Shown in pieces: positions 14,564-22,268 of a DNA stretch of 41,578 bases. The DNA comes from DAOPKN01 sp035391225 (GTDB lineage: Bacteria > Thermotogota > Thermotogae > MWEM01), in NCBI GenBank assembly GCA_035391225.1, contig DAOPKN010000018.1:1-41578 (forward strand), in the 5' to 3' direction. Position numbers and translations under genes: made by a program. The notes beneath the pieces are model-generated. The model saw only the letters and a program-made list of their open reading frames with translations, ran no database searches and had not been told where the DNA came from. Position 1 is the first letter of the stretch; each line of letters starts with the position of its first letter.

Positions 14564-14569
14564 ATTATA
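14564..14569 (-). promoter_or_regulatory. Extended -10 promoter of the Hsp70-like operon
   Basis: The minus strand reads TGTTATAAT, 18 nt upstream of the TTG at 14546 and about 42 nt upstream of the GTG at 14522. The second spacing favours the GTG start. No -35 match is found. It diverges from the smc promoter at 14691. Confidence 0.6.
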
Positions 14570-14667
14570 ACAAATCCGAAGGGAATCTTCGCATTTTCGC
14601 GCCGTTTTGCCCCTTCCACCTGAAAGGAATCCCGGGATTTGCCGGAGCGACGGAAAGTGGTTTCATT

Positions 14668-14696
14668 TTGTTCTGAAGCGGGATGCGTGGTATAAT
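14668..14696 (+). promoter_or_regulatory. Promoter of smc
   Basis: TTGTTC (14668-14673) is spaced 17 nt from TATAAT (14691-14696), with a TGG extended -10. It lies 70 nt upstream of the smc ATG. The 220-nt intergenic region between the Hsp70-like gene and smc holds only these two divergent promoters and leaders. Confidence 0.7.
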
Positions 14697-14766
14697 CGAC
14701 CTGGTTCTACATAAACATTGAGGGGATATGCTGTTTCTTTCTTGTGAAACATGGGGGGCATGATGG

Positions 14767-17700
14767 ATGCGTTTACAACAGATCCGACTTTCCGGGTTTA
14801 AATCTTTCGCACGACCCGTGCAAATCAACCTTGCCGAAGGAATCACCTCCGTTGTTGGACCCAATGGAAGTGGAAAATCGAATATCGTGGATGCCATCCT
14901 GTGGGTGTTCGGGGAGCAATCCCTCAAAACCATCCGTGCCAGCGAGAAGACGGACATCATCTTTTCCGGGTCGGATAACTCTGCCCCCGCAAGCCACGCC
15001 TCCGTGGCACTGGTTTTCGCCAAGAAAGACGGGCAGACGTTCGAGGTTTCGCGCAGCCTGGGAAGAGACGGCAAAAACGACTACATGATGGATGGGGAAA
15101 AGTGCCGGCGCAAGGATATCCTGGAGCTTTTCGCCGGAACCGGCGCAGGAAAGGAACTGTATTCCATCGTGAGCCAGGGACGCGTGGACAAGATTTTGAA
15201 CAGCTCCCCGGAGGAAATTCGCCTGCTCATCGAGGAAGCGGCGGGTATCGCCATGTACAAGAAGAAAAAGCGCGAGACACTTTCGCGCATCGAATCCACC
15301 GACGACAACCTTTCCCGCGTGGCCGATATCTTGGCCGAACTTGACAAGCAACGCAAGTCGTTGTACCTCAAGGCCAAGCGCGCCGAAAAGTTCCAGCAGT
15401 ACAGCGAAGAGTTACGGCAAGTGCAGGTGCAGTTCTTTTCCCACCTGGACCAAAAGTGGCGCAAGCGATCCGACTCCATTACCGAGCAAGGCCAGCAAAA
15501 CCGCGAACAGCTGAAAAATATCCAGAAAGAATTGATGCAGGTGGAATCGCGCTGGCGTGAGCTTCGCGAGGAATTCGGCGAAACCGACCGGGAAATGGAA
15601 GGTTTCACCTCGGTGCTGGAAACGTACAAGGAGCGCCAAAACCAGCTGGGTGACCTTCGAAACATCTTTTCCAAGAAACGCTCGGAACAGGAAAACCAGT
15701 TCGTGGGTTTTTCTACGCGATTGGATAACGCAAACGAAGCCATACACCGCTACACCGAACGCAAGCTGGAAATCGATCGCATCTACAAGACACTCAAGCA
15801 AGACCTGGAAGCCGTGGAAGCCAACCTGGAGCAGCTCCTGCAAAAGAAGCAGAAGTTTTCCGGGGAGTACTCCGACGAGGAAAAAACCATCTTGGCGCTG
15901 CAGCAAGAAGTCGCCGACGCGGAGAAGGCCCTTGCAAAACTCGAAAACGAGTCGATTCGCCTGGAGGAATCCATAGAAGATCACGAGAAGCGCATCAAGG
16001 TGATTTCCAGCCAGTTGGAAAACAAGCAGGAGCGCTTGGAAGGCATGGAAACCGAATTGGCGGAACTGCGCGAAAGTGGTGCGCAGACCTCCGAGAAGGA
16101 AAAAGAACTGCTGGGCGATCTCAACGGTGTGAAAGAACAACTTGGCGCGCTGGAAAGCCAAATCAAGCAAGTGGAGACCACCAAGTACGATGCACTGCAA
16201 CAATCCAAGCACCTGGAAGCAGAAAAAGCCGTTCTGGAACGTCAGATCCGCGATTTCGCGGGCTTCTCGCGTCCGGTGAAAGCCCTTTTCCAGCGCAAGG
16301 AAGACGACTTGCAGCTGCGCAACATGATCGACGTGGTGGCCAACCTTCTGGAAGTGGACAACGACTTCGAGAAAGCCTTCGAGGTGTTGCTGGGAAATCG
16401 CTCGCAGAACGTGGTCACCACCGACACGCAAACCGCGCGCTACGCGGTGGAAGTCCTCAAAACCAACAACCTGGGGCGATGCACCTTCTTGCCCATCGAC
16501 GAGCTGGAAACACGCCCCATCGTGCAAAACCCCCAATTGGCAAGCCATCCAGGCTTCGTGGGCTATGCCTCGGAGCTGGTGCGCGTGGATCCCGAGTTTG
16601 CCAAGATTCCATTGTACCTGTTCCGCGATACCATCGTGGTACACACACTGGATGATGGGCTGGACATCAAGCGCAAGTTCCAGGTGCGCAACCAGGTGGT
16701 TTCGCTGGACGGGCAATTCATTTCGTCCAGTGGTGCCATCACCGGGGGAAGTTTGCAGGTAGACGTACGAAGCTCTTTCCTGGCACGGAACCGCCGGTTG
16801 CACGAGGTGGACCAAGAGCTGCAAGCAGCCCAGAAGGAACTGTCCCGCATGCAGAAGGCCGAAAAGAAGTTGCTTTCCGAAAAGGAAAAGGGCGCGGCCT
16901 TCAAGAACAGCCTCGAATCCGAGCTCAACGATATCATGCTCAAGAATGCCTCCATTCGCCGTACCCTGCAGCAACTCACCACCTCCATCGACGAGTACAG
17001 CAAGGAAGTGCACGAGCTGCAAAAGCTCAAGATTGATTACTCCGCGCGTATCGCAGGTGCACAAGCACGCAAGGAAAAAGCCTTCGGGGAAACAACCCAG
17101 CTGCTGGCCCAACGCGACCAGAAAAAATCCAAGCTGGAAAACGTGAGCGACGTGCTGCGCGAGAAGAAGAACCAGATCCAGTCGTTGCAGGAAAGCATCA
17201 ACACGCTCAAGTTGGAGCAAAACACGCTCAAGGAACGCGAGCGCCAGTATTCCGACGAGCTGGGCGACATCTCCCGCAACCTGCAGCAAGAAGAGGAAAA
17301 CGTCACCGTGTACCGCAAGAACATGGCGGAACTGGAAAAGCAGATGGAAGAAAACTCCGCAAAGCTCACCGAGTTGGACCAGGAAATCGACAGCTTGAAA
17401 CGCGAAATGGCCTCGCTTTTCGAGGATTTGAAGTTCCAGCAGGAAGATCGCCAGAAAAAGATGCAGCAGATGGAAGACCTGGAAAAGCGGATGGAGGAAC
17501 TCAAGGGAGAACGCGAAAGCCTTCGCGAGAAGGAGCACCAGCTGGAAATGCAACAGCAGGAAGTGGATTTCCAGCAGCAAGCCCTGTTCGAAAAAATGAC
17601 CTTCGCGGGTCTTTCCAACGCGGACCTGGTCGAATCCCGCCTATCGGAAGCGGAAGAAAAGCAGTACGCGCAAAACGTGCAGGGACTGGAACAGAAAATC

Positions 17701-18309
17701 AAGTACCTGGGCAACGTGGACCTGGGGGCCATCGACGAGTACCGCCAGATCGACGATCGCTTCAACGAGATGGACGAACAGCGCAAAGACCTGGAAAGCA
17801 CGCGCGCATCGCTGGTGGAAATCTTGGAAAAAACCGATTCCGAAGCCAAAGAAATTTTCCGCAAGACCTTCGACGAGATCAACACCAACTTCAACGAGAT
17901 GATCCAGACCCTTTTTGGCGGAGGCACCGGGGAACTCCGTATCCTGCCGGGAACGGACCTGTTGGAATCCGGTATCGAGATCTCGGTGAAGCGCCCCGGG
18001 AAAAAATTCCAAAAGATGTACCTGCTGTCGGGCGGGGAGAAGTCCCTGGTGGGAATCGCACTGGTGTTCTCCATGCTGCGCATCAGCCCCAGCCCGTTCT
18101 ACATCCTGGACGAAGTGGACGCTGCGCTGGACGACTTCAATGCCGAGCGCCTCAAAAACCTCGTGGTTCGCTACAAGCAAATGGCACAGTTCATCATGAT
18201 CACGCACAACAAGCTGGTGATGGAAGCCGCCGACATCCTGTACGGCATCACCCAGTCCATGGGGATCTCGATGGTGATGTCCGTGGAACTGGAACAGTAT
18301 GCCGTTTGA
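14767..18309 (+). CDS. smc: Chromosome segregation ATPase SMC
   Basis: This 1180-aa protein is the core of the bacterial condensin that organises and segregates chromosomes with ScpA and ScpB. Walker A is GPNGSGKS (31-38). Two long coiled coils (about 165-500 and 670-1010) flank a hinge domain (about 505-650). The C-terminal head has the signature LLSGGEKSLVGIALVFSM and Walker B FYILDEVDAALDD. Its length is typical of the family. The start is ATG 14767 behind a run of Gs. scpA and scpB are not in the window. The pseudouridine synthase gene begins inside its last codons, so the two form an operon. Confidence 0.98.
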   Translation: MRLQQIRLSGFKSFARPVQINLAEGITSVVGPNGSGKSNIVDAILWVFGEQSLKTIRASEKTDIIFSGSDNSAPASHASVALVFAKKDGQTFEVSRSLGRDGKNDYMMDGEKCRRKDILELFAGTGAGKELYSIVSQGRVDKILNSSPEEIRLLIEEAAGIAMYKKKKRETLSRIESTDDNLSRVADILAELDKQRKSLYLKAKRAEKFQQYSEELRQVQVQFFSHLDQKWRKRSDSITEQGQQNREQLKNIQKELMQVESRWRELREEFGETDREMEGFTSVLETYKERQNQLGDLRNIFSKKRSEQENQFVGFSTRLDNANEAIHRYTERKLEIDRIYKTLKQDLEAVEANLEQLLQKKQKFSGEYSDEEKTILALQQEVADAEKALAKLENESIRLEESIEDHEKRIKVISSQLENKQERLEGMETELAELRESGAQTSEKEKELLGDLNGVKEQLGALESQIKQVETTKYDALQQSKHLEAEKAVLERQIRDFAGFSRPVKALFQRKEDDLQLRNMIDVVANLLEVDNDFEKAFEVLLGNRSQNVVTTDTQTARYAVEVLKTNNLGRCTFLPIDELETRPIVQNPQLASHPGFVGYASELVRVDPEFAKIPLYLFRDTIVVHTLDDGLDIKRKFQVRNQVVSLDGQFISSSGAITGGSLQVDVRSSFLARNRRLHEVDQELQAAQKELSRMQKAEKKLLSEKEKGAAFKNSLESELNDIMLKNASIRRTLQQLTTSIDEYSKEVHELQKLKIDYSARIAGAQARKEKAFGETTQLLAQRDQKKSKLENVSDVLREKKNQIQSLQESINTLKLEQNTLKERERQYSDELGDISRNLQQEEENVTVYRKNMAELEKQMEENSAKLTELDQEIDSLKREMASLFEDLKFQQEDRQKKMQQMEDLEKRMEELKGERESLREKEHQLEMQQQEVDFQQQALFEKMTFAGLSNADLVESRLSEAEEKQYAQNVQGLEQKIKYLGNVDLGAIDEYRQIDDRFNEMDEQRKDLESTRASLVEILEKTDSEAKEIFRKTFDEINTNFNEMIQTLFGGGTGELRILPGTDLLESGIEISVKRPGKKFQKMYLLSGGEKSLVGIALVFSMLRISPSPFYILDEVDAALDDFNAERLKNLVVRYKQMAQFIMITHNKLVMEAADILYGITQSMGISMVMSVELEQYAV

Positions 18310-19255
18310 GGAAATCCTGGAATACCGCGTGGGAGCGGAGGAAAGCGGCATTCGACTCGATCGCTTCGTGAACGCGCACACCCCCGACTGGGTTTCGCGT
18401 TCGCTGGTGCAAAAGGCAATCCGCGAAGGGCACGTGTGGGTGGACGGCTCGGGCAAGAAACCATCCTTCCTCGTGCGATCCGGCCAGGTAGTGGCACTCG
18501 AAGTACCAGCACCCCGCGTGACGCAAATCCTGCCCCAAAACATCTTGCTGCACGTGTTGTACGAAGATGGCGATATCCTTGTCGTCAACAAGCCACCGGG
18601 GATGCTCGTGCACCCCGTGCCCCACCAGGTGGAGGGTACGCTGGTAAATGCTTTGCTGTTCCATTGCAAGGGGTTGGCGCGTGTGGGTGGGGAAGAGCGC
18701 CCGGGCATCGTGCACCGCCTGGACAAGGACACCTCGGGCGTGCTGGTTGTCTCGAAAAACGATGCCGCCCACCAACACCTTTCGAAGCAGTTCCACGACC
18801 GCCTGAACCAGAAACAATACCTGGCCCTTTTGAGCGGTGCACTCGAAAAGGACCAGGGCAAAATTGACTATCCGCTGGGAAGAAACCCCCACCACCGGTT
18901 GAAAATGATGGTGGATTACTCCGGGAAGGAAGCACTCACCTTTTTCGAGGTGTTGCGCCGCTTTTCTGCAGGGGCAACCCTGGTGCGGCTGACCATCAAA
19001 ACCGGCAGGACCCACCAGATCCGTGTGCACTGCAAGAACATTGGGCACCCCGTTCTGGGAGACCCCATTTACGGAAATTCGCAGCCGGACATGCAGTTGG
19101 CCGAGAAAATCCACGTTGCACTGAACCGGCAAATGCTGCACTCCTTCCACCTGGGCATCACCCATCCCCGCACGGGGAAATGGATGGACTTCTATGCCCC
19201 ACTCTTCGACGACTTCAAAGAAGTGCTACGCGCTCTTGCGCTGCATTCCGCTTAA
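18299..19255 (+). CDS. rluD: RluA-family 23S rRNA pseudouridine synthase
   Basis: The 318-aa protein has an N-terminal S4 RNA-binding domain (IRLDRFVNAHTPDWVSRSLV, about 18-60) and an RluA catalytic domain. The catalytic aspartate is Asp142 in VHRLDKDTSGVLVVSKN; downstream motifs are KTGRTHQIRVH and LGDPIYG. Such enzymes isomerise uridines in 23S rRNA. S4 plus RluA is the RluC/RluD layout and the symbol reflects the closest general type; the exact target site cannot be told from sequence. The ATG at 18299 overlaps the smc stop by 11 nt, so it is translationally coupled to smc. It ends 3 nt from the stop of the convergent lipoprotein gene. Confidence 0.9.
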   Translation: MPFEEILEYRVGAEESGIRLDRFVNAHTPDWVSRSLVQKAIREGHVWVDGSGKKPSFLVRSGQVVALEVPAPRVTQILPQNILLHVLYEDGDILVVNKPPGMLVHPVPHQVEGTLVNALLFHCKGLARVGGEERPGIVHRLDKDTSGVLVVSKNDAAHQHLSKQFHDRLNQKQYLALLSGALEKDQGKIDYPLGRNPHHRLKMMVDYSGKEALTFFEVLRRFSAGATLVRLTIKTGRTHQIRVHCKNIGHPVLGDPIYGNSQPDMQLAEKIHVALNRQMLHSFHLGITHPRTGKWMDFYAPLFDDFKEVLRALALHSA

Positions 19256-19258
19256 TTC

Positions 19259-20716
19259 CTATTGTTCGTACGCCCCGATATCGTACCCTTCTCCCTGCGG
19301 GCGATCGTTTCCCTCCAGGTCAATGTCCGGTGCGTCCTGCGCACTTCCCTGGTCAAGGCAGGGACTGTTGGGCGTGAGGTGAAAATCGAAAACATCGCTT
19401 CCCCAAGCTGGTGCCACGAAAAGCGGGTCGTGCGACATGTTTCCTTCCCCCAATTGCCCCGCGTTGATCTGGGCAGCGGTGTATTCCCGGCCATTGGCAT
19501 ACACCTGGTCATCGTGGTTGGGACGGTAGAAATCGTTGTTTTTGGCCACGAGTGTCACGCTGTCCCCGAAAAAGGCCATGCCGTAGCAATGGGAGAAAAT
19601 GCAGTTGGTGAGTTCCACGGTTACGGGGTTGTTCGAGTCGTACTGGGCATACATGGAGTAACTGCGGCGATCGGGGTTTCCGTGGATTGTGACGTTGGTG
19701 AGCGTGAACCGTGCACCGGGTGTGCGATCGTTTCCGATCACCAGCGGGGACCAGGGTGAGTTGGCGTCCCCATCACCGGTTCCCACGATGAGGGTGTTTT
19801 CCACCGTGGTTCCATCCCCCCATAGCTTCACGCCGTCCGCGTAGTTGTTGGCGACCAAGCACTCGTGGATCCAGGTGTTGTCGTTCTTGGTATCCAGGCC
19901 ATCACCACGGTTGTGTTGCGCGACGCACCGTGCGATTTCGATGGGACCTTCCGAGGGTTCCAACCCGATGCCATCGGGACGATCGTAGGGCAGCGCGGGG
20001 TTATCCATTTGACCTTGGTAGTAATGCCCGGAGAAGCTCAGCTCGCAGTCCTGGATCGTCACGTTCTGCCATCCCCCCGCATCCCCCTCGGGGCCACCAA
20101 TGCACCCGAAACCGCAGTATTCCAGGATGCAATCGCGGATGTCCAGGTACGAAACGTCCTTGAGGTTGATGCCGAACTGGTCGATGTGGTGGATGTACAG
20201 GTCTTCGAACTCCAAGTGGGCGTTTGGGCCTTCCACACCGGTGATGGCATCGCGGAAGAACGATGGGGTGTCCGCGGTGATTTCCAGGTTCTGCAACCGC
20301 AGGTACGAAACCCCCGTGAGCATGATGGCACAGAACAGGTTGTCTCTCCCCGCCAGTATGGGGCGGTTCCCCTCTTCACCCCGGATGGTAATCCACTTGC
20401 CTTCTTCCCCGGAAGGCGGGATCAAGATATCGTCGTCGAACCGGGAAAGGAAGTACGTTCCCCCCAGGATCACCAGCGTATCCCCGGGGGCAAGCTGCCG
20501 GGAAGCATAACCCGGGTTTCTCCATGGAGCTTGGAGCGAACCGGGATTGGCATCGTTTCCGGTGGTGGAAACGTAGAAGGTGTTCTCTCCGGGATCCGGA
20601 TCTCCGGGATCGGGATCCTGGGGCACGATCACAGCGGGGATGGTCTTGCATCCCACCACGCCGAGAAACAAGCAAAGCAACAAGAGAAAAACCAGTCCTC
20701 GAAAGTCTTTCGCCAT
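19259..20716 (-). CDS. Lipoprotein with a right-handed parallel beta-helix
   Basis: The 485-aa protein has a lipoprotein signal peptide with lipobox LGVVGC (Cys23), followed by a Pro/Asp spacer (PQDPDPGDPDPGE) that would hold the domain away from the membrane. The rest begins with the pectate-lyase-like cap TFYVSTTGNDANPGS and runs through many short beta-helix coils (for example LRLQNLEI, LDIRDCILEYCGFGCI, WIHECLVANNYADGVKLWG). It ends with the choice-of-anchor type DIGAYEQ motif. Relatives bind or cleave acidic polysaccharides, but no lyase active site can be assigned by eye. It probably acts at the cell surface. It is monocistronic and convergent with the pseudouridine synthase gene. Confidence 0.85.
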   Translation of the reverse strand: MAKDFRGLVFLLLLCLFLGVVGCKTIPAVIVPQDPDPGDPDPGENTFYVSTTGNDANPGSLQAPWRNPGYASRQLAPGDTLVILGGTYFLSRFDDDILIPPSGEEGKWITIRGEEGNRPILAGRDNLFCAIMLTGVSYLRLQNLEITADTPSFFRDAITGVEGPNAHLEFEDLYIHHIDQFGINLKDVSYLDIRDCILEYCGFGCIGGPEGDAGGWQNVTIQDCELSFSGHYYQGQMDNPALPYDRPDGIGLEPSEGPIEIARCVAQHNRGDGLDTKNDNTWIHECLVANNYADGVKLWGDGTTVENTLIVGTGDGDANSPWSPLVIGNDRTPGARFTLTNVTIHGNPDRRSYSMYAQYDSNNPVTVELTNCIFSHCYGMAFFGDSVTLVAKNNDFYRPNHDDQVYANGREYTAAQINAGQLGEGNMSHDPLFVAPAWGSDVFDFHLTPNSPCLDQGSAQDAPDIDLEGNDRPQGEGYDIGAYEQ

Positions 20717-20756
20717 TTTCCTTCACCCCTTCTTTGGAAAGGATCCGTCTCCCCTA

Positions 20757-20762
20757 AGTATA
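20757..20762 (-). promoter_or_regulatory. Extended -10 promoter of the beta-helix lipoprotein
   Basis: The minus strand reads TGCTATACT, 40 nt upstream of the ATG at 20716. It sits back to back with the MFS leader promoter, whose -35 starts only 20 nt away at 20782. Confidence 0.45.
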
Positions 20763-20781
20763 GCACAAGCCCGAGGGAAGG

Positions 20782-20810
20782 TTGACAGCCCCCGGTTGCT
20801 GTGGTACAAT
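20782..20810 (+). promoter_or_regulatory. Consensus promoter of the MFS leader
   Basis: A perfect TTGACA (20782-20787), a 17-nt spacer and TACAAT (20805-20810) with a TGG extended -10. This is the strongest promoter in the window. It reads into a 250-nt leader with a small ORF and a terminator before the MFS gene. Confidence 0.85.
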
Positions 20811-20866
20811 GGGCTGTTTTCGCTTGATTCGCTGCATCCAACCTGTTTCGAAGGAGGGCAAAAGCC

Positions 20867-20971
20867 ATGGCCAAGTTGTTCCGCGTGTACCAGTGTGCGC
20901 TGGCGGGAATACCCGCAACTGTTGTCATGGGTGAATGCCAACCTGTCGGGCAATGGGAGCGGTTGTTGTAG
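20867..20971 (+). CDS. Leader peptide upstream of the MFS transporter
   Basis: A 34-codon ORF begins at ATG 20867, 8 nt after the very strong AAGGAGGG (20851-20858), and ends at TAG 20969-20971. The peptide begins MAKLFRVYQCALAG and ends WERLL. It has no run of a single amino acid, unlike the trp leader. Its placement between a strong promoter and a terminator that precedes a transporter gene suggests ribosome-mediated attenuation, in which stalling (for instance by an antibiotic) would prevent termination. Inside it GCGGG/CCCGC (20903-20907/20912-20916) and TGGGAGC (20954-20960) with GC-A-TCCCA (20979-20986) can pair; the second hairpin encloses the stop codon. Confidence 0.75.
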   Translation: MAKLFRVYQCALAGIPATVVMGECQPVGQWERLL

Positions 20972-21002
20972 CTTAATCGCATCCCAATCCAAGCGTATGT
21001 GC

Positions 21003-21039
21003 AAGGCCGTGACATTGGCATCGATGTCACGGCCTTTTT
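21003..21039 (+). terminator. Attenuator-like terminator before the MFS gene
   Basis: AAGGCCGTGACAT (21003-21015) pairs with ATGTCACGGCCTT (21024-21036), an 11-13-bp stem with an 8-nt loop, followed by a T run to 21039. It lies 25 nt upstream of the MFS start and 31 nt after the leader stop. The loop sequence TTGGCAT (21015-21021) is complementary to ATGCCAA (20935-20941) in the leader ORF, a possible antiterminator contact. Confidence 0.88.
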
Positions 21040-21063
21040 CGTGGAAACAGGAGGATGGAAACA

Positions 21064-22266
21064 ATGCTTGCTCAACCAACGCAACAAGAAAAATGGACCA
21101 AGAATATTTCCCGCAATTACTTCTTCGTTTTCCTGGGAAGTGTACAACTCACCCAGGGGTTTTGGATGATCTTTCTCGCCGCACGGGGGATGTCGCTGGC
21201 GCAGATCGGCATCCTGGAGGGATTGTTCCACGTGACTTCGTTGGCCATGGAGGTACCCACCGGGGCCATCGCCGACCTTTTGGGACGCAAAATCAGCCGC
21301 ACGTTGGCGCGCTTATGCGCCATCATCAGCCCGGTGCTGATGCTCACGGGCACCGGGTTTTGGTGGTACGCTCTGTCGCTCTTTTTTTCCGCGCTGTCGT
21401 ACAACCTGGAATCCGGGGCGGGAGAAGCACTGGTGTACGACTCGCTCAAGGCGCTGAAACGCGAAACCCATTACATCAAGGTGATCGGTTACCAGGAAGC
21501 GCTGTACCAGTTGGGAACCGTGGTTTCGCTGCTTTTGGGTGGGTGGATTGCGCAGCAGAGTTACGTTCTGGGCTATTCCCTCACCATCGTGTTGTGTGCG
21601 GTGGTTTTCTTGTACTCCTTCACTTTTTCCGAACCGCCGGTTTTCGTGGAGAAAAGGGAGTCTCCCAGCTTTCGGGGTTTTTTCCGCCACACGTTGCAGA
21701 GCTTCCAGACGCTGTGCAAGAACAAGGCAGTGGCCTTCCTAACGATCTACACGCAAGTGCTCCTTGCTTTTTGCACCACACTGTTTTTTTACCTGCAGAA
21801 CTACTGGAAGGGCATTGGGATCGGGGAGTTCCAAATCGGCTTTTACCTTGCGCTGGGATCCATCGCGGGCGCGGCACTGGCCACCCAAATCCAGCGCATT
21901 CGCAAGTTGTTGGGGGAAAAGCTCACCTTCGCGCTTTTCTCGCTGATGGCGCTGGGGGGAACTTGGTGCATTGCGCTTTTCGAGAAAAAATGGGTGTTCT
22001 TCCTGGGAATGGCGCTTGTGGATTCGGGCCTGTTCGTGGCGTTTAACGATTTCTTGAATCGGGCCATCCCATCCCACCAGCGGGCCACCATTCTTTCCAT
22101 GGGAAACATGCTATTCAGCCTGGTAATGGTGGGTATCTTCCCCCTTTTCGGATGGATCGCCCAACTTTTCCGTTTCGAGGGAGCTTTCCTTTTCCTGGCC
22201 CTCGTGTTCACGGGATTGGTTCTTGCCGCTTTGGGGGCCCTGTACAAGCTTCGGAAAAGGGTGTGA
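21064..22266 (+). CDS. Major facilitator superfamily transporter (efflux-like)
   Basis: The 400-aa protein has about 12 membrane helices and MFS motif A, GAIADLLGRKISR, in the loop after helix 2, which is typical of drug:proton antiporters and related carriers. The start is taken as ATG 21064 because AGGAGG (21049-21054) is 9 nt upstream; an in-frame ATG at 21055 is only one base beyond it. A run of hydrophobic segments continues to the basic tail YKLRKRV. The substrate is not predictable from sequence. The upstream leader peptide and terminator suggest inducible expression, which fits a multidrug or antibiotic exporter. It is convergent with the GrpE-like gene. Confidence 0.9.
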   Translation: MLAQPTQQEKWTKNISRNYFFVFLGSVQLTQGFWMIFLAARGMSLAQIGILEGLFHVTSLAMEVPTGAIADLLGRKISRTLARLCAIISPVLMLTGTGFWWYALSLFFSALSYNLESGAGEALVYDSLKALKRETHYIKVIGYQEALYQLGTVVSLLLGGWIAQQSYVLGYSLTIVLCAVVFLYSFTFSEPPVFVEKRESPSFRGFFRHTLQSFQTLCKNKAVAFLTIYTQVLLAFCTTLFFYLQNYWKGIGIGEFQIGFYLALGSIAGAALATQIQRIRKLLGEKLTFALFSLMALGGTWCIALFEKKWVFFLGMALVDSGLFVAFNDFLNRAIPSHQRATILSMGNMLFSLVMVGIFPLFGWIAQLFRFEGAFLFLALVFTGLVLAALGALYKLRKRV

Positions 22267-22268
22267 GC

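Noticed and set aside
14731..14763. Possible short upstream ORF (MLFLSCETWGA) before smc
   Set aside because: Its GAGGGG lies only 2 nt from the ATG, there is no terminator after it and no codon run, so a regulatory leader is not supported.
15412..17580. A 722-codon open frame on the minus strand opposite smc
   Set aside because: It is a mirror of the smc coiled coil: biased codon use keeps the antisense frame open. It is rich in Leu/Phe/His with no motif, ribosome site or promoter.
20580..22046. A 488-codon plus-strand frame across the MFS leader and gene
   Set aside because: It runs through a promoter, a leader ORF and a terminator, and lies out of frame with the clear MFS sequence.
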